Of a stretch of 64,000 nt of DNA, positions 58,092 through 61,588 are shown piece by piece. Source of the stretch: Cricetomys ansorgei (Eukaryota > Chordata > Mammalia > Rodentia > Nesomyidae); NCBI GenBank assembly GCA_026225945.1, contig JAMJFZ010000289.1, positions 2,162,001 through 2,226,000 on the forward strand, read 5' to 3'. Position 1 is the first letter of the stretch. Each line of letters starts with the position of its first letter. A model generated the notes under the pieces. That model was not told the DNA's origin and made no database searches. It saw nothing but the letters and a program-made list of their open reading frames with translations. Made by a program: the position numbers and the translations under genes.

Positions 58092-59317
58092 GACTCCGGT
58101 GTTTCTTTTTTAACAGTGGAGGGCACTATGATAGGAAGATAATGCCTTTTATCAAGATGGAGAGGACTCTAGAAATGAGAGGAAGTGAAAGTTAAAAGTT
58201 CAACATGATAATGACTAAGTTTACATTTTTCTGTCTTGATATGAAATCAATGCAACATGTGGAGAAGGTACCAAGAGTCCACATTGGGACCAGGTTAGAG
58301 TTCAGAGTTGAAATGGGATAGATGAGAATTATGTTCCTAATGATTAGGGTCAACCTTCAGCATTCAAACGCAATGTGAGCACTGGGAGGGGGGTGTGTGT
58401 CAAGATTTAGCACAGGCTGCAGGATGTTAGGAGTTCTGTTCTCTTTTGTATCTTAAGTAGCCTTCATAGGATTTAGTACATAGTAGCCACTTGCTGCCCA
58501 GATAGAGATGAATGAGTGACCTAGACATAACCTAGTAACTGCCATATTAGGCTGTCCATTTGGAGTCCTGCCTTTAGTATGTTACATGTGTAAGACATGA
58601 ACTGCTAGTAGAAATCTCCTCTGATAGTATAAGGTACTTTCTCTAAGCTTGTATCTTGAAAGGTGAACCATATCAAATGGTCTAGATTACATTCTTTATT
58701 TTTTTTTGTAGTACTAACTGTTTTAAATTCTTATGTACTAAATAAGGAATATTTTATCCTTATACAATTTCACTAACATTTTTAAATCACTTAAATAAAT
58801 ATATATGAGCAAGGTAGCTCAGCAGGTAAAAATGCTTAACAACCTGAGTTCAGTCCCTAGAAACCATAATAGAAACAGAGAAGTGACTCAAAAGTTGTCT
58901 TCTGGCGTCTACATATGCACTATAGGATATTCACACACATGTCACACAAGCACAGCTATGATTGACAAGATAAATTTAAAATATTTTATTAGAAAAACTT
59001 TCGAGTAATTAAAAACATGATTCGGATTCTTTTATCTACAAACCCGAGGTGAATGCAAAATTCCAGTGAATTTGAAGGCTTGTCTGTGGTCCTTGTCTGC
59101 GTTCCCTTTTTCCCACAGGGATGACAGTGAGTGCTAATAAAGATGGCCTGGGAGTGATTGTGCGAAGCATTATTCATGGAGGCGCCATTAGCAGAGATGG
59201 CCGGATTGCTGTTGGTGACTGCATTTTGTCCATTAATGAAGAGTCAACCATCAACTTAACCAATGCCCAGGCACGAGCCATGCTGAGAAGACATTCTCTA
59301 ATCGGACCTGACATAAA
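5907..59317 (+). CDS. Mpdz: Mpdz (MUPP1), spliced coding region, 5' half, 21 exons
   Basis: MUPP1 is a cytoplasmic scaffold with one L27 and 13 PDZ domains. It acts at tight junctions and synapses and binds C-terminal tails of membrane proteins such as claudins and serotonin 5-HT2 receptors; its L27 domain binds Pals1 (family knowledge). The join read here is 5907-5922, 8120-8286, 23830-24030, 25098-25237, 26065-26278, 27181-27309, 28737-28946, 31470-31584, 31885-31973, 36521-36704, 38049-38120, 40840-40946, 42720-42866, 43696-43860, 45605-45790, 46797-47006, 48148-48264, 49850-50014, 56373-56648, 56908-57022 and 59119-59317. All introns are GT-AG and the frame is open for about 1,074 codons. 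The full protein should be about 2,050 residues, so this is the N-terminal half: L27 and PDZ1-5 complete, PDZ6 nearly so. The paralogue Patj has a similar layout, but the residue matches are to MPDZ. No frameshift or internal stop is seen. Confidence 0.96.
5923..8119 (+). other. Mpdz: Mpdz intron 1
   Basis: A 2,197-base intron with no recognisable SINE, LINE or microsatellite and only short chance open frames. An in-frame ATG at 8101 lies just upstream of exon 2. Confidence 0.8.
8120..8286 (+). CDS. Mpdz: Mpdz coding exon 2 (L27 domain, residues 6-61)
   Basis: This exon encodes almost all of the L27 domain, beginning [20 protein letters not shown] and ending in QQLKDQ. L27 domains are three-helix heterodimerisation modules; in MUPP1 and PATJ this one binds the L27N domain of Pals1/MPP5 and places the scaffold in the Crumbs polarity complex (family knowledge). 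The 167-base exon ends in phase 0 at a GTAGGA donor. Amphipathic heptads are visible in the [15 protein letters not shown] stretch. An ATG at 8101 is in frame just upstream of the acceptor and is discussed in the findings. Confidence 0.95.
9300..9510 (+). mobile_element. B4/ID-type SINE, sense
   Basis: Begins TTGGGTTGATGGGTTAGCTC, a degenerate tRNA-like head, continues with a diverged B1-like middle and ends in ACACAAACACACCCACAAAC. Confidence 0.6.
12945..13060 (+). mobile_element. L1 ORF2 fragment, sense
   Basis: Reads like the decayed polymerase region of a rodent L1 (ATCTCAGCATAATAAAGTCA, then ACAAGCACATAGTCAACATC). Inactive and short. Confidence 0.55.
13138..13345 (-). mobile_element. 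L1 fragment, antisense
   Basis: Contains TTCCATCCATTTGCCTGCAA, then ATACTCCATTGTGTAGATGT and CATCTAGGCTGTTTCCAG, standard wording of a rodent L1 in reverse complement. Adjacent to a sense L1 piece, so the pair may be one inverted insertion. Confidence 0.65.
13530..13671 (-). mobile_element. B1 SINE, antisense
   Basis: GAGACAGGGTTTCTCTGTTG through GCCACCACTACCAGGC, preceded by a (GTTT)n tail. Confidence 0.9.
13690..13875 (-). mobile_element. B2/B3-type SINE, antisense, with (GT)n
   Basis: Ends GCTGAGCCATCTCTTCTGCC, the reverse complement of a B2 head. It contains a (GT)n run at 13701-13741 and a TTTATTT tail. The open frames across this SINE and the adjacent B1 are not genes. Confidence 0.7.
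14385..14500 (+). mobile_element. B1-derived fragment, sense
   Basis: GTGACTGAGGCTGGAGCAGT, then GCATCCAGCCTGAGTTGTAG and AGTGAGCTCCAGCGTGAGAC, resembling an old B1 in sense orientation with an A-rich tail. Confidence 0.5.
17433..17594 (-). mobile_element. B1 SINE, antisense
   Basis: TTTGTTTTTCAAGACAGGGT through CACCACCACAACCTAGCT. A well-preserved full-length B1. Confidence 0.9.
18045..18440 (-). mobile_element. L1 LINE 3' end, antisense
   Basis: T-rich start, pyrimidine-rich CCTCCCCTCCCTCCCCTCTT, then AGCAGGAGGAGAAGGTCCCA and ACAAGAACACCAAGCTAG, typical reverse-complement wording of a rodent L1 3' region. The 140- and 111-codon frames across it are not genes. Confidence 0.65.
18901..18978. 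repeat. Inverted (TG)n / (CA)n microsatellite pair
   Basis: Twelve TG units plus TATA, an 11-base spacer (18929-18939), then TATA plus about 17 CA units. The 28-base arms 18901-18928 and 18940-18967 are perfect reverse complements. Confidence 0.95.
19490..20060 (+). pseudogene. Decayed homeobox-like pseudogene
   Basis: In the frame starting at 19502 the sequence reads [17 protein letters not shown], then [17 protein letters not shown], a TAG stop (19628-19630), EKQIET, and a TGA (19649-19651) where the invariant Trp of homeodomain helix 3 should be. The spacing of LExxF, Tyr, Asp, LA and the ExxI-stop position matches a homeodomain residue for residue through helices 1-3, closest in style to divergent PRD-like families. 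A frame change leads into an open stretch at 19812-20027 (71 codons) containing [17 protein letters not shown] and [12 protein letters not shown]. The basic N-terminal arm and a poly-A tail were not found, so a processed origin is likely but not proven. I cannot name the parent gene. It cannot encode a working homeodomain. Confidence 0.5.
21438..21543 (-). mobile_element. Old B1-type SINE, antisense
   Basis: CCCAGGCTGGCCTCAAACTG, then CTTCCTGCCTCAGCCTCTGG and GTGCTGAGATTGCAGGTGTG; truncated and diverged. Confidence 0.7.
22770..23130. repeat. Unnamed rodent interspersed repeat, copy 2
   Basis: Diverged relative of the element at 2231-2640: shared TTTTCTTGATTGG, AGGAGGGCTGAGCCC, GGTGGTCCTGAGCTG and CTCCAAGTTG landmarks in the same order. 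Confidence 0.55.
23290..23580. repeat. Segment related to 24381-24580 (left copy)
   Basis: Shares the order GAGGTCAGCATAGC, GCTAAGGGAG, TCTGGA-ATAA, GATGAATCTCTCTGACACAT, AGTTAGGA-TGAC and TTAGCTTTAC with the right copy on the other side of exon 3. It is longer because a 27-bp unit is tandemly repeated within it. Confidence 0.8.
23439..23567. repeat. 27-bp minisatellite, five units
   Basis: Units at 23439-23465, 23466-23492, 23493-23513 (shortened to 21), 23514-23540 and 23541-23567, built on CAGTTAGGACTGACTGCCTA plus CACCGCG. The related segment at 24539-24566 has a single unit. Confidence 0.8.
23830..24030 (+). CDS. Mpdz: Mpdz coding exon 3 (L27-PDZ1 linker, residues 62-128)
   Basis: A 201-base exon in phase 0-0 that encodes the Ser/Thr/Asn-rich linker between L27 and PDZ1. 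It starts [18 protein letters not shown] and ends [12 protein letters not shown]. The conserved stretches [13 protein letters not shown] and [13 protein letters not shown] identify it as MPDZ. The frame is also open for 44 codons upstream of the acceptor, but those codons are intronic. Because the exon is symmetric, skipping it would keep the frame and shorten the L27-PDZ1 tether. It is isolated by a 15.5-kb intron on the 5' side. Confidence 0.93.
24381..24580. repeat. Segment related to 23290-23580 (right copy)
   Basis: Carries GAGGTCAGCATAGCGG, GTGGTCTGGATAAAACAG, GATGGATCTTTCTGACACAT and one CAGTTAGGATTGACC unit, in the same order and orientation as the left copy. Confidence 0.8.
24581..24627. 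repeat. (GT)n microsatellite
   Basis: About 23 GT units with one interruption (GTAT), directly abutting the right copy of the exon-3 flanking segment. Confidence 0.95.
24903..25055 (-). mobile_element. Old B1-type SINE, antisense
   Basis: TGCTATGTAACCTGGGCTGG, then GTGTAGCCCAGGCTTGCATA and CCTCCTGTCTCAGTCTCAAG, diverged, with an internal run of A at 25023-25034. Confidence 0.55.
25098..25237 (+). CDS. Mpdz: Mpdz coding exon 4 (PDZ1, N-terminal half)
   Basis: Encodes residues 129-174, starting [20 protein letters not shown]. The carboxylate-binding GLGF loop is at residues 144-147, followed by strand 2 ([14 protein letters not shown]) and the [14 protein letters not shown] turn. It ends in phase 2 within the Arg codon, at a GTGAGA donor. 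A canonical GLGF loop and the His at the start of helix B in the next exon suggest a class I ligand preference (inference from family rules). Confidence 0.95.
25238..26064 (+). other. Mpdz: Mpdz intron 4
   Basis: Splits PDZ1. Holds one B4-type SINE; the remainder is unremarkable. Confidence 0.85.
25440..25690 (+). mobile_element. B4/RSINE-type SINE, sense
   Basis: AAGCACTGGGTGGCAGAGAT, then GGCCTGCCGGGCTAGCCAAG and AGAGACTGTGCCAAAAGTGA, ending in a CA-rich tail; a diverged B1-plus-ID composite. Confidence 0.6.
26065..26278 (+). CDS. Mpdz: Mpdz coding exon 5 (PDZ1 C-terminal half and linker)
   Basis: Encodes residues 175-246. [15 protein letters not shown] is the strand 4-5 signature, and helix [13 protein letters not shown] begins with His199, the usual class I residue. 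PDZ1 ends at LVIARG, near residue 220. A Ser/Pro-rich linker follows ([18 protein letters not shown]), with several potential proline-directed phosphorylation sites. The acceptor is CTCTACAG and the donor GTGAGT at 26279. The 214-base exon ends in phase 0. Confidence 0.95.
26569..26725. repeat. Polypyrimidine tract and (GT)n
   Basis: About 88 bases of CT/CCTT repeats (26569-26657) followed by about 34 uninterrupted GT units (26658-26725). The antisense ORF across it is low-complexity. Confidence 0.95.
26725..26838 (-). mobile_element. B1 SINE, antisense
   Basis: GTAGCCCTGGATAGCCTGGA through GGTGTGTGCCACCATGCC, truncated at its 3' end where the GT run begins. Confidence 0.88.
27181..27309 (+). 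CDS. Mpdz: Mpdz coding exon 6 (PDZ2, N-terminal half)
   Basis: Residues 247-289, [20 protein letters not shown] onward. The GLGF loop is at residues 263-266 and is followed by GIVGG and the strand 3 segment [14 protein letters not shown]. The 129-base exon is phase 0-0, with a strong CTTTCAG acceptor and a GTGAGC donor. The intron that follows falls directly before the HGR turn, close to where PDZ1 is interrupted before DGR, consistent with PDZ1 and PDZ2 sharing a common origin. Confidence 0.95.
27310..28736 (+). other. Mpdz: Mpdz intron 6
   Basis: Splits PDZ2. A 22-base A run at 27617-27638 follows a stretch I cannot identify; the rest is unique-looking AT-rich sequence. Confidence 0.85.
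28737..28946 (+). CDS. Mpdz: Mpdz coding exon 7 (PDZ2 C-terminal half and linker)
   Basis: Residues 290-359. [20 protein letters not shown] leads into helix [14 protein letters not shown], and the domain closes with VKLMIARG. A short Ala/Ser/Thr linker follows ([16 protein letters not shown]). Helix B starts with Ser rather than His, so ligand choice may differ from PDZ1 (inference). The 210-base exon is phase 0-0 with a GTAAGT donor at 28947. Confidence 0.95.
28947..31469 (+). other. Mpdz: Mpdz intron 7
   Basis: A 2.5-kb intron free of recognisable SINEs, L1 or microsatellites, unusual beside its SINE-loaded neighbours. The middle part is proposed as a conserved noncoding element in the findings. 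The 83-codon antisense frame at 30255-30506 has no recognisable feature. Confidence 0.8.
31470..31584 (+). CDS. Mpdz: Mpdz coding exon 8 (PDZ3, start)
   Basis: Residues 360-397 plus one base. [20 protein letters not shown] leads into the carboxylate loop GLGI (residues 383-386) and the strand 2 [16 protein letters not shown] rather than GLGF loop is a normal conservative variant. The exon ends in phase 1, and the intron after it is only 300 bases. Confidence 0.94.
31885..31973 (+). CDS. Mpdz: Mpdz coding exon 9 (PDZ3, middle)
   Basis: An 89-base exon for residues 398-427: [20 protein letters not shown] and [10 protein letters not shown], which is strand 3 through strand 4 of PDZ3. It completes the Glu codon begun at 31584 and ends in phase 0 at GTAAGT. 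Skipping it would shift the frame. Confidence 0.95.
32021..32115 (+). mobile_element. B2-type SINE fragment, sense
   Basis: GATTGGGGAGATGGCACCAT, TCTTCTAGAGGACCTGAGGT and GGTTCTTAGTACC match a B2 head. It ends in (AC)n at 32118-32145. Confidence 0.75.
32338..32445. repeat. (TTCC)n tract
   Basis: More than 100 bases of CCTT units. The poly-SFLP and poly-RKEG frames on the two strands come from this tract. Confidence 0.95.
32446..32592 (-). mobile_element. B1 SINE, antisense
   Basis: TTCAAGACAGGTTCTCTCTG through GCGTGCGCCACCACCACCAG; a well-preserved, fairly young B1 with its tail in the TTCC tract. Confidence 0.92.
32800..33235 (-). mobile_element. Ancient mammalian L1 fragment, antisense
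   Basis: TTCATTTAGCATAATCCATT, then GCTTCTGTGAACATTATGGA and GGAGTGGAATTGCTAGATC are the familiar reverse-complement wording of old mammalian L1 (L1M-type) 3' regions. Confidence 0.7.
33245..33620 (-). mobile_element. Rodent L1 3' end, antisense
   Basis: Starts with a T run, then AAATTCATGCCTCTCTCTG, GGGCTGACTGTTTGGTACTG and TTCTTTGTGTAGGATTGGGT, the rodent L1 3' region in reverse. It sits against the older L1 fragment. Confidence 0.7.
35226..35376 (-). mobile_element. B1 SINE, antisense
   Basis: Diverged copy: GAGACACTGTCTCACTGTCT, GTACAGATCTGCCTGCCCTG, GGGTTTAAAGGTGTGTATCA. Confidence 0.7.
35496..35632 (+). mobile_element. B1 SINE, sense, internally deleted
   Basis: GGTAGGCTTGGTGGTGTAGT to AAGAAGCTGCCTCAAAATAA, followed by (AAAC)n(AAAT)n at 35588-35630. 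One of only two sense B1-type copies here. Confidence 0.7.
35634..35842 (+). mobile_element. B3/B2-type SINE, sense
   Basis: TTTGGAGCTAGGGAAATGTC, TTGCAGAGGACTGGAGTTCA and AGATCTGACACCCTCTTCCT follow the B2/B3 consensus. Confidence 0.75.
36521..36704 (+). CDS. Mpdz: Mpdz coding exon 10 (PDZ3 end and linker)
   Basis: Residues 428-488 plus one base. [20 protein letters not shown] contains strand 5 and helix B, and PDZ3 closes with VRLTLMRKG. An acidic linker follows ([20 protein letters not shown]). Two donor-like sites lie ten bases apart at the 3' end: GTAAGC at 36695 and GTAATG at 36705. Only the downstream one keeps the frame into exon 11. The 4.5-kb intron before it is full of SINE and L1 insertions. 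Confidence 0.94.
37010..37310 (-). mobile_element. B4-type SINE, antisense
   Basis: GACACATGTGGATGTCTGAG, GTTAGAGACAGGATCTTTAT and TGAATTACAGACCCGTCC, ending near AGGAATCTCTCCAGTCC. Confidence 0.6.
37385..37710 (+). mobile_element. B4/RSINE-type SINE, sense
   Basis: GTTGTAGAGATGGCTCTGTT, then GGGTGTGGTGGCAGGTGTAA, AGAGAGCCTGTCTCAGAAAC and TTCTGGCCTCCACAGGCGTG, with a CA-rich tail. Confidence 0.7.
38049..38120 (+). CDS. Mpdz: Mpdz coding exon 11 (charged linker)
   Basis: A 72-base exon for residues 489-512, [20 protein letters not shown] then IEEE, an acidic linker between PDZ3 and PDZ4. It begins by completing the Glu codon split after 36704 and ends in phase 1. The acceptor (CTTTAAG) is short. 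Entry and exit phases match, so skipping it would keep the frame. Confidence 0.88.
38592..38696 (-). mobile_element. B1-type SINE, antisense
   Basis: GAGATAAGGTCTTGCTATGT, AGTCCAGGCTGGCCTTGAAC and CATCAGCCTCAGGCTCCTGA; diverged. Confidence 0.7.
40073..40115. repeat. G run followed by (GA)n
   Basis: Thirteen G then about 15 GA units on the + strand, a pure purine tract. Confidence 0.95.
40840..40946 (+). CDS. Mpdz: Mpdz coding exon 12 (linker leading into PDZ4)
   Basis: Residues 513-548: [20 protein letters not shown] then [16 protein letters not shown]. The Cys at residue 514 replaces a Tyr that I recall in mouse and human. The [20 protein letters not shown] segment is predicted to be helical. 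YEIV starts the first strand of PDZ4. The acceptor is CTGTTTCAG, the donor GTAGGT, and the end is phase 0. Confidence 0.93.
40947..42719 (+). other. Mpdz: Mpdz intron 12
   Basis: Holds one CTTC-rich tract (about 41,310-41,372), an old antisense B1 and a 152-codon antisense open frame (41935-42393) with no recognisable domain, treated as chance. Confidence 0.8.
41382..41520 (-). mobile_element. Old B1-type SINE, antisense
   Basis: AGACAAAGTCTCATGTGGCC, CCCAGGCTAGCCTCAGAGTG and TGGGCTTGCAGGAGTGTACC. Confidence 0.65.
42720..42866 (+). CDS. Mpdz: Mpdz coding exon 13 (PDZ4, N-terminal half)
   Basis: Residues 549-597: [20 protein letters not shown], with the carboxylate loop GLGI at residues 560-563, then [20 protein letters not shown] and SGDELLE. 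The 147-base exon is phase 0-0. The intron falls directly before the VNG turn, the same structural point at which PDZ3 is interrupted before VDG. With exon 14 it forms a symmetric pair encoding PDZ4. Confidence 0.96.
42867..43695 (+). other. Mpdz: Mpdz intron 13
   Basis: Splits PDZ4. Contains a (GT)n run at about 43,034-43,060; nothing else recognised. Confidence 0.85.
43696..43860 (+). CDS. Mpdz: Mpdz coding exon 14 (PDZ4 C-terminal half)
   Basis: Residues 598-652: [20 protein letters not shown], with helix B starting at His608 (class I type), closing strand VTMVCCRR, then a linker with [14 protein letters not shown]. The 165-base exon is phase 0-0, with acceptor CTCTGCAG and donor GTATCA. 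The linker [12 protein letters not shown] has drifted from the mouse protein as I recall it, whereas the PDZ core is almost unchanged. Confidence 0.95.
44143..44273. repeat. 30-36 bp minisatellite, four units
   Basis: Units at 44143-44172, 44173-44206, 44207-44242 and 44243-44273, built on ACAGTAGGTACC and ending in ACACCGTGTAC. The two inner units carry an extra TCAGTCT block. Confidence 0.85.
45337..45462 (-). mobile_element. B3/B2-type SINE, antisense, internally deleted
   Basis: GATTTATTTAATTGTATCTT, GATCCCCTGGAACTAGAGTT and ACTGAGTCATCTTTCCAGCC. Confidence 0.8.
45605..45790 (+). CDS. Mpdz: Mpdz coding exon 15 (acidic linker and start of PDZ5)
   Basis: Residues 653-714. [20 protein letters not shown] begins an acidic linker; [19 protein letters not shown] leads to the PDZ5 loop GLGF (residues 705-708) and SILDYQ. 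It is phase 0-0, with acceptor GTTCTTCAG and donor GTAATT. Cys696 sits in the first PDZ5 strand, where mouse and rat carry Ser or Ala as I recall. Confidence 0.95.
45791..46796 (+). other. Mpdz: Mpdz intron 15
   Basis: Splits PDZ5; AT-rich, with no recognisable repeat or gene. Confidence 0.85.
46797..47006 (+). CDS. Mpdz: Mpdz coding exon 16 (PDZ5, remainder)
   Basis: Residues 715-784. [37 protein letters not shown] and helix [13 protein letters not shown], ending [10 protein letters not shown]. Helix B begins with Ser, not His. The 210-base exon is phase 0-0 with donor GTAAGA. A recent 73-bp tandem duplication lies about 140 bases into the following intron. Confidence 0.96.
47007..48147 (+). 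other. Mpdz: Mpdz intron 16
   Basis: Contains the 73-bp tandem duplication; the 3' end is a long pyrimidine tract leading to exon 17. No transposon recognised. Confidence 0.85.
47148..47293. repeat. 73-bp tandem duplication, nearly perfect
   Basis: Units 47148-47220 and 47221-47293 both begin GCGACTGAAACATACAATGC and differ only at the last base. Unique sequence flanks both sides. Confidence 0.97.
48148..48264 (+). CDS. Mpdz: Mpdz coding exon 17 (PDZ5-PDZ6 linker, part 1)
   Basis: Residues 785-823: [39 protein letters not shown]. This is linker sequence with no domain. The 117-base exon is phase 0-0, with a CCTGCAG acceptor after a long pyrimidine tract and a weak GTTAGT donor at 48265. The frame stays open nine codons past the donor, to a GHN-stop, which an intron-retaining transcript would read. 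Confidence 0.92.
48265..49849 (+). other. Mpdz: Mpdz intron 17
   Basis: Contains a T-rich (TTTA)n stretch (48,709-48,777) and an antisense B1; the remaining 950 bases look unique and hold no gene. Confidence 0.85.
48775..48888 (-). mobile_element. B1 SINE, antisense
   Basis: TTTTGAGACGGGGTCTCACT, then ATCCATCCACCTGCCTCTGC and TGAGTGCTATGATTAAAGGC, preceded by a T/TTTA tail. Confidence 0.85.
49850..50014 (+). CDS. Mpdz: Mpdz coding exon 18 (PDZ5-PDZ6 linker, part 2)
   Basis: Residues 824-878: [20 protein letters not shown] then [20 protein letters not shown], ending [11 protein letters not shown] Ser-rich acidic linker with many potential phosphorylation sites. The 165-base exon is phase 0-0, with acceptor TATTCCTAG and donor GTACAG. 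It ends SSPK, one Pro shorter than mouse as I recall it. Confidence 0.93.
50104..50440. mobile_element. Rodent interspersed repeat, possibly hAT-derived (URR1-like)
   Basis: TTATTGCTGTGAAGAGATAC, GCATTTAATTGGGGGCTTGC, ACTCACCTCCTCCAATAGAC and CACACCTCCTAATCC are wording of a common rodent repeat. The assignment to the URR1/hAT group is from memory and tentative. Confidence 0.6.
52806..52955 (-). mobile_element. Truncated B1 SINE, antisense
   Basis: GGGAGCTTGCTCTGTAGACC, GATGGCCTTGAACTTAGAAT and CCTGCCACTGCCCCACTG; diverged. Confidence 0.65.
55488..55572 (+). mobile_element. ID element, sense
   Basis: CACAGTGCTTGCATTGTGTG then GAGTTTGATCCCCAGTATCA and an A-rich tail. The tRNA-Ala-like box B is visible; a retroposon, not a tRNA gene. 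Confidence 0.7.
56373..56648 (+). CDS. Mpdz: Mpdz coding exon 19 (PDZ5-PDZ6 linker, part 3)
   Basis: The largest exon here (276 bases, 92 codons, phase 0-0), residues 879-970: [38 protein letters not shown] and [20 protein letters not shown]. No known domain; the [17 protein letters not shown] segment should form an amphipathic helix and is the best conserved part. The DNA for that segment (56404-56452) has a second, decayed copy in intron 20. Acceptor CATCACCAG, donor GTACCA. Confidence 0.93.
56908..57022 (+). CDS. Mpdz: Mpdz coding exon 20 (linker and start of PDZ6)
   Basis: Residues 971-1008 plus one base: [42 protein letters not shown]6 starts at ERTVTIAKG, and its carboxylate loop is SLGM across the exon boundary. 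The acceptor is unusual: a good pyrimidine tract ends 12 bases before the AG, and GGGGACCGG lies between. The preceding intron is only 259 bases. Confidence 0.9.
57447..57493 (+). pseudogene. Intronic copy of an Mpdz exon 19 fragment
   Basis: Aligns with 56404-56452: 45 identical positions, two substitutions and a 2-base deletion. The longest shared run is CATTTGTCCCTGGAAGAACT plus CTA. It is bounded by TTCATAG upstream and GAG/GTAGTC downstream, which resemble an acceptor and donor. Used as a 46-base exon (57448-57493) it would shift the frame and reach a stop early in exon 21, so it is not a working coding exon. Confidence 0.85.
57815..58090 (+). mobile_element. B4/RSINE-type SINE, sense, with (CA)n tail
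   Basis: GGAGATCATAAAGCACTTAC, GAATTTAGATCACCAGAACT and TTGTAATCTCAGCTATAATG, with the CA tail at 58,009-58,090 interrupted twice by TCACTCAC. Confidence 0.65.
58803..58985 (+). mobile_element. B2/B3-type SINE, sense
   Basis: ATGAGCAAGGTAGCTCAGCA, CTGAGTTCAGTCCCTAGAAA and TTGTCTTCTGGCGTCTACAT, ending in TAAATTTAAAATATTTT. It ends about 130 bases before exon 21. Confidence 0.75.
59119..59317 (+). CDS. Mpdz: Mpdz coding exon 21 (PDZ6, main part)
   Basis: Residues 1009-1074 plus two bases: [40 protein letters not shown], helix [20 protein letters not shown]. Asn replaces Ser in the STINLTNAQ segment relative to mouse as I recall it. It ends in phase 2 within a Lys codon at donor GTAAGT (59318). 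The next exon, which should open ITYVPAEHLEEF, is not found before 64000. Confidence 0.95.
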
Positions 59318-60705
59318 GTAAGTGTCATCTGGACCCCCGTTTTGTCTTGGGAAATTCTTGAATTTCAGCTCATTAATGTGAATATTTTTCAGGATATATT
59401 TCTATTGGATGCACAAAATTATCATTTTTATTTCATGATAATCACTCCATTTTTAATTTCTGGTTAGTTCTTCATTCTGGATACAGTCTAATTAAAATTA
59501 TAATATTGTTGAGTTTGGCTAACCGTGTTTGATAACAGACATTATGTTTGATTTTGCTTTTCTGGTGTTTCTGTAAGAACCCTAGCTGTGAGAGATATCC
59601 CATGTGTTGTGAATCTTATAATCTCATACAGTCTAATAAGACGCACATTATTGCCATATGAATCCTAGAACCAAACTGTCATTGTTAGCTACTGTGGTGG
59701 CTCACCAAGGAAAACAGGGAAGCATTCTCATTGATACAAACCCTGCCAGACCTCAGCAGAGGAACCACTGTCATGGCCAATGCCATACTCAAGAGTCGAA
59801 CGCTGAGCATCTGAGCTCAGGTGTTTTTATTGATTCAGAGCTCCTTAGGTGTTCTACTGGTAGCACGTGCAGATTATAAGCAATTAAACAACCCCTACAT
59901 AAATCCAGCACCTGCAGGCAATATGTATACCTATACCAAAGCCTATATATCCCTTTTTCCAACAGTGAACAAAAACAATTATTTTAAGCACAACTTAAAA
60001 ACTTGAACAACACTGAACCAGTTCTCGAAGCACCAGGCATGAAAAAGGCTAAAGAGCACAAGGCATGTTTGAACCCCAGCTTACCTTCCTTGATCTTCCT
60101 TGTTGCCCAATAGAGATTCACTGATTTGTATCATAACTTTTGCTTCTACATCCCATAGTTTATTTTTCCAGGAAGTGCTTGAATTTTTCCACAAGTCTAT
60201 AATGTTCTAAAAGCACATTATATATATGTGTATGTGTGTGTGAGTATGTGTGTGTGTGTGTGTGTGTGTGTACATACATATATACATACATAGTTTTTAG
60301 CTCATTAGACATTCCTTGAACCAATATAAAATGCAGGCCAGGCTTTATTGCCACACCTCATCAATGTGGCCCTCTCCTCTAACAGTCATCACTGAATATT
60401 TGTGTTTATTATACAAGGGATCAAAGCATAAATCAGAGCTCAGGGGAAGTCTGTTACCTGACATGGTAGTGATTACTAGTGTGGGATTCTTTCCTATAAT
60501 ATTTTACCAATGGCATTCCTTTGAAGAATATGCATTGTTAGAGCATACAGCCCGTGTGGTTTTCACTCTGCTGCTCATTGTCAGCAAGCACGCCCCACTG
60601 CAAGCAGCTAGAAGGCTGTTACTCAGAACCTTCACTAGTGTTTCCATATTCGTCCTATTCCACATGCCCTTTCCACTTTATAGTGAACAGATCTTCACAT
60701 CGTGT

Positions 60706-60862
60706 GGCCGTTTTTGTTTGCTTGATACAGGATTTCTCTATTGTAACCCTGGCTGTCCTGGAACTCACTCTGTAGACCAAGCTGGCCTCGTACTCACAGA
60801 GATCCTCCTGCCTCTGCCTCCCAAGAGCTGTGATTAAAGGTGTGTGCCACCACTGCCCTGCT
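60706..60862 (-). mobile_element. B1 SINE, antisense
   Basis: TGATACAGGATTTCTCTATT through GTGTGCCACCACTGCCCTG. The 173-codon frame at 60316-60837 ends inside it and is not a gene. Confidence 0.92.
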
Positions 60863-61497
60863 GATGTGGCCGTTTCTTAATTATCTTTTAATGGTAAGAG
60901 TGCAGGGGACATCATTTTAAGTCAGTCCTTGTGCTATACAACTTGAGAAACCTTTCAGCTCGTTCCTTATTGATTGTGGCCAACCCTTCTTTTGCCTAAA
61001 GGTGAATGATAGAGATCACATGGAAACTGTTTGTTGCAGGATATTTATCTTACATGATTGTGTGTGGTATGAAATACAAATGGCCCGGTGACTGAACACT
61101 CAGTTTCTGTTCAGTGATATTCATGTTGGGCACTTGCAGCATAAGAATCCGTATTTGGTGCTGGATTTCTCCCTCACTGATTGTAGAAATTCACAAGTAT
61201 CCCCAAAGTATAGGCCCTGCATCTAGTTAATTGCAGAGAAGTTTTGAATAGATTTAAAGGCAAAAACATCTCTTCCCCCATTGTTTTAATGGTTTATATT
61301 GTGTCTCTGCTTTCCCTTTTCTATTACTAATCCATTCAGACACTGCTGATCCTCTGAGAGAGCAGCTTTCTTATAATTCTGAAAGATGTCTAGAGGGCTA
61401 GCATCCTAAGCATGGCTACCACATCTCAAAAGCCAAAACATACTGTCACATTTACATGTAAAACAGGGAGAAGAAAAAAATATGCCCTCTCCTAGTC

Positions 61498-61521
61498 AGT
61501 CTCCCTCTCCCTCTCCCTCTC

Positions 61522-61586
<65 letters not shown>
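61498..61586. repeat. (CCCTCT)n(CT)n(CA)n compound microsatellite
   Basis: Three consecutive simple-repeat types without unique sequence between them. Confidence 0.95.

Positions 61587-61588
<2 letters not shown>

Larger units (their letters stand above)
57023..59118 (+). other. Mpdz: Mpdz intron 20
   Basis: Splits PDZ6. Contains a 47-bp decayed copy of part of exon 19, a B4-type SINE with a long CA tail, and a B2-type SINE close to exon 21. Confidence 0.85.

Noticed and set aside
59570..60180. Possible LTR or ERV remnant
   Set aside because: Some LTR-like texture but no terminal TG/CA pair, primer site or protein similarity that I can point to.
60316..60837. 173-codon open frame, the longest in the window
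   Set aside because: The last 40 or so codons read through an antisense B1 SINE and the rest shows no domain; chance extension by the repeat.
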